Below, in pieces: positions 60,249 through 64,000 of a DNA stretch of 64,000 bases. The position numbers and the translations under genes are program-made. Source of the DNA: RGIG9115 sp045644665. GTDB lineage: Bacteria > Bacillota > Clostridia > UBA1381. The notes beneath the pieces were generated by a model that was given only the letters and a program-made list of their open reading frames with translations, was not told the DNA's origin and searched no databases. Every line of letters begins with the position of its first letter. The stretch's first letter is position 1. The DNA lies in contig JAZRHH010000045.1 in NCBI GenBank assembly GCA_045644665.1, positions 29,291 through 93,290 on the forward strand, read 5' to 3'.

Positions 60249-61120
60249 AACTGTCAATTGATCATGTAGCTATTTGTAAGCTATACGGTATGGAAGACGG
60301 ACTTCGGATGATTAAGGAAGCCGGATTTGACAATATAGATTATGCATTTTTGTGCTTTGACCGAAAAGAAGTTTTGTTCCCCAAGAACTTTCCTGAAACA
60401 ATGAAATATACAGCACAGCTTTTAAAGGAAATTGGTCTTGGCTGTAGCCAGACTCACTCTCCCATTCCTGTTTCCTATGGTCCTAAGACAATACATTTTG
60501 GCGAAGCACTTGACCTTTCAAACATGCACTTTGCGGATATGGTGCATACATTGGAAGCTACAGCACTTTTAGGTGCAAAGCAAAGTGTGTTCCATGGCCT
60601 ACCTGTACCACAGGGCGGCGACTCCGAGCAGTATATGGAGTTTAACTATGAGTACTTTAAGGCTCTTGAGCCTTATGCCAGGGAATATGGAGTAAAAATC
60701 GGTATTGAAAACCTTGAAAAAACAAGCGGTAACTTGTACAAGGCAAAGTGGCAAGATGAACTTCTGGATCGTCTTGACTCTCCTCAGTTCTATGCTTTGG
60801 TGGATTTGGGACACGCTGCGGCAAGTGAAACCACACCCGATGAGCACCTACGTGCAATTAAGAGGGGACGTGTACAAGGACTCCATTTCCATGACTTTAA
60901 CACAGTGGAGGCCCACGTAACTCCCGGCTTGGGCGTAACGGATTGGGATAAGGTGGCAGAGGCACTTGCTGAAATTGGATATGAGGGTGACTTGACTATG
61001 GAAGTTACAACTCATAGAAAGTTCCCTAAATCTCTTATTCCTGCGGCATTTAAGCTTACTGCAGAAGCAGGAAAAGCTTTTGTGCGTAAATTCGAAAAGG
61101 CGAAGTCTGAGCTTAAGTAA
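60245..61120 (+). CDS. Sugar-phosphate isomerase/epimerase-like TIM-barrel protein 2
   Basis: 291 residues, paralogous to its neighbour: EEAGFDNIDYAFLCFDR-like start (IKEAGFDNIDYAFLCFD), KIGIENLEKTSGN, LVDLGHAAAS, LHFHDFNTVEAHVTPGLG, LTMEVTTHRK carry the metal ligands. It is closer to protein 1 than to protein 3. Possibly acts on a sequential intermediate. Confidence 0.85.
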   Translation: MKLSIDHVAICKLYGMEDGLRMIKEAGFDNIDYAFLCFDRKEVLFPKNFPETMKYTAQLLKEIGLGCSQTHSPIPVSYGPKTIHFGEALDLSNMHFADMVHTLEATALLGAKQSVFHGLPVPQGGDSEQYMEFNYEYFKALEPYAREYGVKIGIENLEKTSGNLYKAKWQDELLDRLDSPQFYALVDLGHAAASETTPDEHLRAIKRGRVQGLHFHDFNTVEAHVTPGLGVTDWDKVAEALAEIGYEGDLTMEVTTHRKFPKSLIPAAFKLTAEAGKAFVRKFEKAKSELK

Positions 61121-61137
61121 AAATTATGATATGTTTT

Positions 61138-61162
61138 GAGGGAAGCCCCGACGGCTTCCCTC
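61138..61162 (+). other. Intercistronic hairpin
   Basis: GAGGGAAGCC / GGCTTCCCTC perfect stem with CCGAC loop, no T run, 30 bases before the start of protein 3. Likely an mRNA stability or partial termination element. Confidence 0.5.
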
Positions 61163-61192
61163 AAGTCGATAATAAAAAGGAGAGATTTAAAA

Positions 61193-62056
61193 ATGAATAT
61201 ATCTACAACAATTTATTCACTTTCTCAGAGATTTGGAGACTTTAAGGCTGTAGAAATTGCAAAAGAAATTGGATTTGATGCCATAGACTACCCCTATTAT
61301 TCTGATAATGAATGTGAAGAAATTTTAGGTGACGGCTACAGAGAGTATGCCCAAAAGTTAAGAGCTCATCTTGATAAGGTAGGTATTGTATGTAACCAGG
61401 CACACGCTCCCATATCCCTTCGTGATACTATGGAAAAAGAAGAATTTGAACAAAAGCGTCTCTGGATTGCACGTTCTATAGAATCAGCGGCAATTCTCGG
61501 TGCAAAAAGCATAGTTGTACATTCTCTAGTAGTGCACGACAAGGATGTTGATTTTGAAGAGTACAATATTGAATTCTACAAAAGCTTTATTCCTTACTGT
61601 GAGAAGTTTGGTATCCAAATGGCTGTTGAAAATATGTTCAGAAGGGACAGAAAAAGAAATAAAATTGTAAAAAGAATTGGCAGTCCCGAAGAACTAAACC
61701 ATATAATTGAAAAATTAAATTCTCCGTGGGTTGTAGCCTGCGTAGACACAGGCCACGCATCACTTACCGGATACGAGCCGGAAGAGTTTATTGAAGGTAT
61801 GAGCGCTGATGTTTTAAAGGCAGTGCATATTCAGGATACTGATTATCTTGACGACAGACATTATTTGCCTTATACAGGTAAGCTCAATTGGGAAGCTACA
61901 ATGCGTGCACTAAAAAAGATAGGATATACCGGTGATTTGACTTTTGAGGTCCCCGGATTTTTACGCAACTTTCCTGATGACCTTTTAATTGAAGCCACTA
62001 AGTTTATGTATTTAGTTGGAAAACATCTTGTTTCAATTTATGAGCAGGATATATAA
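61193..62056 (+). CDS. Sugar-phosphate isomerase/epimerase-like TIM-barrel protein 3
   Basis: 287 residues, same fold: IGFDAIDYPYYSDNECEEIL, MAVENMFRRDRKRNK (ligand Glu), ACVDTGHASLTGYEPEEF, VHIQDTDYLDDRHYLPYTG, LTFEVPGFLR. It differs from 1 and 2 in having HIQDTD instead of HFHDFN, so the substrate may differ. ATG 61193 follows AAGGAGAG; a start 57 bases upstream would lie inside the intercistronic hairpin. Confidence 0.85.
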   Translation: MNISTTIYSLSQRFGDFKAVEIAKEIGFDAIDYPYYSDNECEEILGDGYREYAQKLRAHLDKVGIVCNQAHAPISLRDTMEKEEFEQKRLWIARSIESAAILGAKSIVVHSLVVHDKDVDFEEYNIEFYKSFIPYCEKFGIQMAVENMFRRDRKRNKIVKRIGSPEELNHIIEKLNSPWVVACVDTGHASLTGYEPEEFIEGMSADVLKAVHIQDTDYLDDRHYLPYTGKLNWEATMRALKKIGYTGDLTFEVPGFLRNFPDDLLIEATKFMYLVGKHLVSIYEQDI

Positions 62057-62079
62057 ACTAAAGTTGCAGGGAGTGCAAC

Positions 62080-62090
62080 CAGGGACGTGC
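62080..62090 (-). repeat. Short dispersed repeat, inverted partial copy
   Basis: CAGGGACGTGC, the inverse of the core of the repeats at 51500 and 54269, preceded by the small palindrome GTTGCAGGGAGTGCAAC. Confidence 0.5.
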
Positions 62091-62107
62091 CCATTTTCTC
62101 ACAAACA

Positions 62108-62137
62108 AAGGGTTGAGCTTTTGCTCAACCCTTTTTT
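62108..62137. terminator. Bidirectional terminator between the TIM-barrel and aroF genes
   Basis: AAAGGGTTGAGC / GCTCAACCCTTTTTT stem with TTTT loop; core identical to the ferritin terminator. Confidence 0.9.
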
Positions 62138-62141
62138 AATA

Positions 62142-63170
62142 TTAAAGCACATCTGCCAAATCGTAGATAAGCCTTTCAGTCTTTTCCCAGCCGAGGCAAG
62201 GGTCGGTAATTGATTTCCCGTAAACACACTCGCCGGGCTTTTGTGCGCCGTCTTCGATGTAGCTCTCAATCATAAGACCTTTAACAATCTTGTTAACATC
62301 ATTGCTGTGACGGCAGCTGTGAAGCACTTCTTTTGCAATTCTTGGCTGTTCATCCCATTTTTTACCGGAGTTGGCATGGTTTGTGTCAATAATAACAGCA
62401 GGATTTTCAAGCCCCGACTTTTCATAATTTTCTGCAAGATGAATAAGGTCTTCGTAGTGGTAGTTTGGCATTGACTGACCGTGCTTATTAACATAACCTC
62501 TCAAAATTCCGTGAGCAAGAGGATTGCCCTGACTTTCAACCTCCCAGCCTCTGTAGATAAAGGTGTGAGCATGCTGACCGGCAGTGATAGAATTCATCAT
62601 AACGGAAATATCTCCGGAGGTTGGGTTTTTCATACCTACAGGAATGTGAAGTCCGCTTGCTGTAAGGCGGTGCTTTTGGTTTTCAACAGACCTTGCACCG
62701 ATTGCAACGTAGGACAGGAGATCAGACAGGTATCTGTGATTTTCGGGGTAAAGCATCTCGTCTGCACAGGTAAAGCCTGTTTCCTCAATTGCCCGAAGGT
62801 GCAAATTTCTGATTGCAATAACACCCTTTAGCATATCAGACCCCTTGTTTGGGTCCGGCTGATGAAGCATTCCCTTGTATCCGTCGCCGGTGGTTCTTGG
62901 TTTGTTTGTATATATTCTTGGAATGATAAGAATTTTATCGGACACCTTTTCCTGAACAGCTCTTAATCGTGAAATATAATCTATCACGCTGTCATCCTGG
63001 TCTGCTGAGCAAGGACCTATAATAAGAATAAATCTATCGTCCTTGCCTTGGAATATTGACTTTATTTCCATATCCCTTTTTACTTTTAATTGCTCAAGTT
63101 TGTATGATAAAGGATACTGCTCCTTTACTTCCATAGGAATTGGCAATTTACGTTTAAAATTCATGTTCAT
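62142..63170 (-). CDS. aroF: 3-deoxy-7-phosphoheptulonate synthase (DAHP synthase)
   Basis: 342 residues of the class I alpha (AroFGH) type. Active-site segments: FILIIGPCSADQDDSVIDYI, IIPRIYTNKPRTTGDGYKGM, GARSVENQKHRLTASGLHIP and VIIDTNHANSGKKWDEQPRI. It condenses PEP with erythrose 4-phosphate to start the shikimate pathway. It follows tyrA by 21 bases, forming an aromatic amino-acid operon. Confidence 0.94.
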   Translation of the reverse strand: MNMNFKRKLPIPMEVKEQYPLSYKLEQLKVKRDMEIKSIFQGKDDRFILIIGPCSADQDDSVIDYISRLRAVQEKVSDKILIIPRIYTNKPRTTGDGYKGMLHQPDPNKGSDMLKGVIAIRNLHLRAIEETGFTCADEMLYPENHRYLSDLLSYVAIGARSVENQKHRLTASGLHIPVGMKNPTSGDISVMMNSITAGQHAHTFIYRGWEVESQGNPLAHGILRGYVNKHGQSMPNYHYEDLIHLAENYEKSGLENPAVIIDTNHANSGKKWDEQPRIAKEVLHSCRHSNDVNKIVKGLMIESYIEDGAQKPGECVYGKSITDPCLGWEKTERLIYDLADVL

Positions 63171-63191
63171 TGTTAATAGCCTCTATTCTGG

Positions 63192-64000
63192 TTATTTTTT
63201 ATCAAATAATGCTCTGCGCTCTGTTGAGTGACGCATCAATTTTCTCATACCGTCAATATCTTCTGTTTTGAGCATGGTTTTAAGCTCACTGAATTTATCA
63301 ATAAACATATCCATTTGGGCAAGAAGCACATCCTTGTTTGCCACAAAAAGCTCACTCCACATCAAATCGTTTATTCGAGCAATACGTGTAAGGTCTCTGA
63401 AAGAGTCACCTGTAAACTTTTCCATATTTTCCTTATCGTTGCAGGTCATCAGAGTAATTGCAATACAGTGAGTAAGCTGTGACAGAAAACCTATCATTTC
63501 GTCGTGTTCTTCAGGAGAAAGTGTAGTAACATTTGAAAATCCCAGAAGTCTCCCCAGCTCCAGACAAGTATTAATTCCTTCGGGGGTATTTTTATTTGTG
63601 GGAGTAACAATGTAGTTCGCCCCTAAAAACATCTTGTCGGTACTGTTTTCAACACCTGAAACTTCACGACCTGCCATTGGATGAGCTGCAATAAATTCCA
63701 CATCTTCTCTTAGTATATCCTGAATTTTATACACAATACTTCTTTTAACACCCGTTACATCAGTTATGATTGCACCGCTTTTTAAGAGGTGCTGGTTTTG
63801 CTCAATCCATTCTACAAATACATGAGGATAAAGAGCAAATATTACAAGGTCAGATTCACCTATTATTTTTTCATCAAGCTCTGTAGAGCCTTCATCAATT
63901 ATCTTCTCGTTAAGTGCATAATCTATGGAGCTTTGTTCCTTGGTAATTGCGCTTATATGAAACCCAAATCGTTTAAGTCCTCTTGCATAGCTTCCGCCGA
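63192..64000 (-). CDS. tyrA: Prephenate dehydrogenase (TyrA), N-terminus beyond the right edge
   Basis: At least 268 residues, cut at the 5' end. The visible beginning GGSYARGLKRFGFHISAITK is the Rossmann NAD-binding segment. DLVIFALYPHVFVEWIEQ, GAIITDVTGVKR and FIAAHPMAGREVSGVENSTD are the prephenate dehydrogenase core. It makes 4-hydroxyphenylpyruvate for tyrosine. Together with aroF it suggests a tyrosine-biased aromatic operon. No ACT domain at the C-terminus. Confidence 0.9.
   Translation of the reverse strand, partial: GGSYARGLKRFGFHISAITKEQSSIDYALNEKIIDEGSTELDEKIIGESDLVIFALYPHVFVEWIEQNQHLLKSGAIITDVTGVKRSIVYKIQDILREDVEFIAAHPMAGREVSGVENSTDKMFLGANYIVTPTNKNTPEGINTCLELGRLLGFSNVTTLSPEEHDEMIGFLSQLTHCIAITLMTCNDKENMEKFTGDSFRDLTRIARINDLMWSELFVANKDVLLAQMDMFIDKFSELKTMLKTEDIDGMRKLMRHSTERRALFDKK

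Noticed and set aside
55430..62056. C-glycoside-cleaving (Dgp/Dfg-type) cluster
   Set aside because: The TIM-barrel proteins fit, but there is no DgpA-type oxidoreductase nor the small DgpB subunit; the GlpA-like dehydrogenase points to polyol phosphates.
1..64000. CRISPR arrays, rRNA operons, complete IS elements or prophage
   Set aside because: No regularly spaced repeats, rRNA sequence, transposase or phage structural genes were seen in reading the window.

Overview
The window comes from the chromosome of a low-GC, endospore-forming, strictly anaerobic member of the Bacillota, class Clostridia. Evidence for sporulation is a gerA/gerB germinant receptor, spo0A, spoIIGA-sigE and spoIIE. Evidence for anaerobic life is a HydABC-type NAD-linked [FeFe]-hydrogenase, two rubrerythrins, ferritin, Rex and GTP-dependent PEP carboxykinase. 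I cannot name a genus. No rRNA operon, canonical tRNA, CRISPR array, prophage or intact transposon is visible.

Layout. 0-2 kb: a germinant-receptor operon read leftward from a sigma-G-like promoter. 2-6 kb: two perfect parS sites, parA, parB, a small coiled-coil membrane protein, serS, then a gene-free stretch with seven DnaA boxes. 6-10.3 kb: trmK, a DHHW cell-surface protein, DUF1540, and phenylacetate-CoA ligase plus an ACT protein behind a leader-peptide attenuator. 10.3-20.5 kb: sigE and spoIIGA, spo0A, a zinc-ribbon gene with a structured leader, the polA-coaE-SLT-kinase-uppP-DUF1189 operon, ung and a Cys-rich mini-protein. 20.7-24.6 kb: rex-galE, rubrerythrin, and a SLOG-like gene behind a long structured RNA. 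24.6-34 kb: spoIIE, pckG, a SigB/F/G-type sigma with a membrane partner, an ECF sigma/anti-sigma pair, recA and HPr. 34-45.7 kb, all leftward: dnaA, dnaN, an MBL hydrolase, a redox-sensor cluster (two DRTGG proteins, a GHKL ATPase, a HydS-like hydrogenase homologue, a PHP protein), then the HydCBA operon. 45.8-51.4 kb: a LacI regulator, SulP, a Fur-family regulator with reverse rubrerythrin and ferritin, and an XRE regulator with a neighbour. 51.5-62.1 kb: two catabolic modules (RpiR/phosphodiesterase/AEC transporter; DeoR/FAD dehydrogenases/HAD/three TIM-barrel epimerases) bracketed by a short repeat. 62.1-64 kb: aroF and tyrA, the latter cut by the window edge.

How it fits together. This is origin-proximal chromosome: parS-parAB, dnaA-dnaN and many housekeeping genes. 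The dnaA-dnaN intergenic region carries a perfect DnaA box and a TAG-trinucleotide run like a DnaA-trio. Gene orientation and small hand counts of G versus C agree with an origin there. The other DnaA-box cluster lies about 38 kb away behind serS. Redox themes recur: Rex, the hydrogenase and its sensor-like cluster fused in transcription direction to dnaA-dnaN, rubrerythrins and Fur. Sporulation control is visible as a repeated promoter geometry: two tandem Spo0A-box pairs at the same distance from a -10 element upstream of spoIIGA and spoIIE.

Most interesting leads: (1) the dnaA/dnaN plus redox-sensor operon and the split DnaA-box arrangement; (2) two structured 5' leaders (upstream of the SLOG-like gene and of the zinc-ribbon gene) that I cannot assign to a known family; (3) a Phe/Tyr-type attenuator on phenylacetate-CoA ligase; (4) a candidate polyol-phosphate oxidation cluster with phased DeoR operator repeats.
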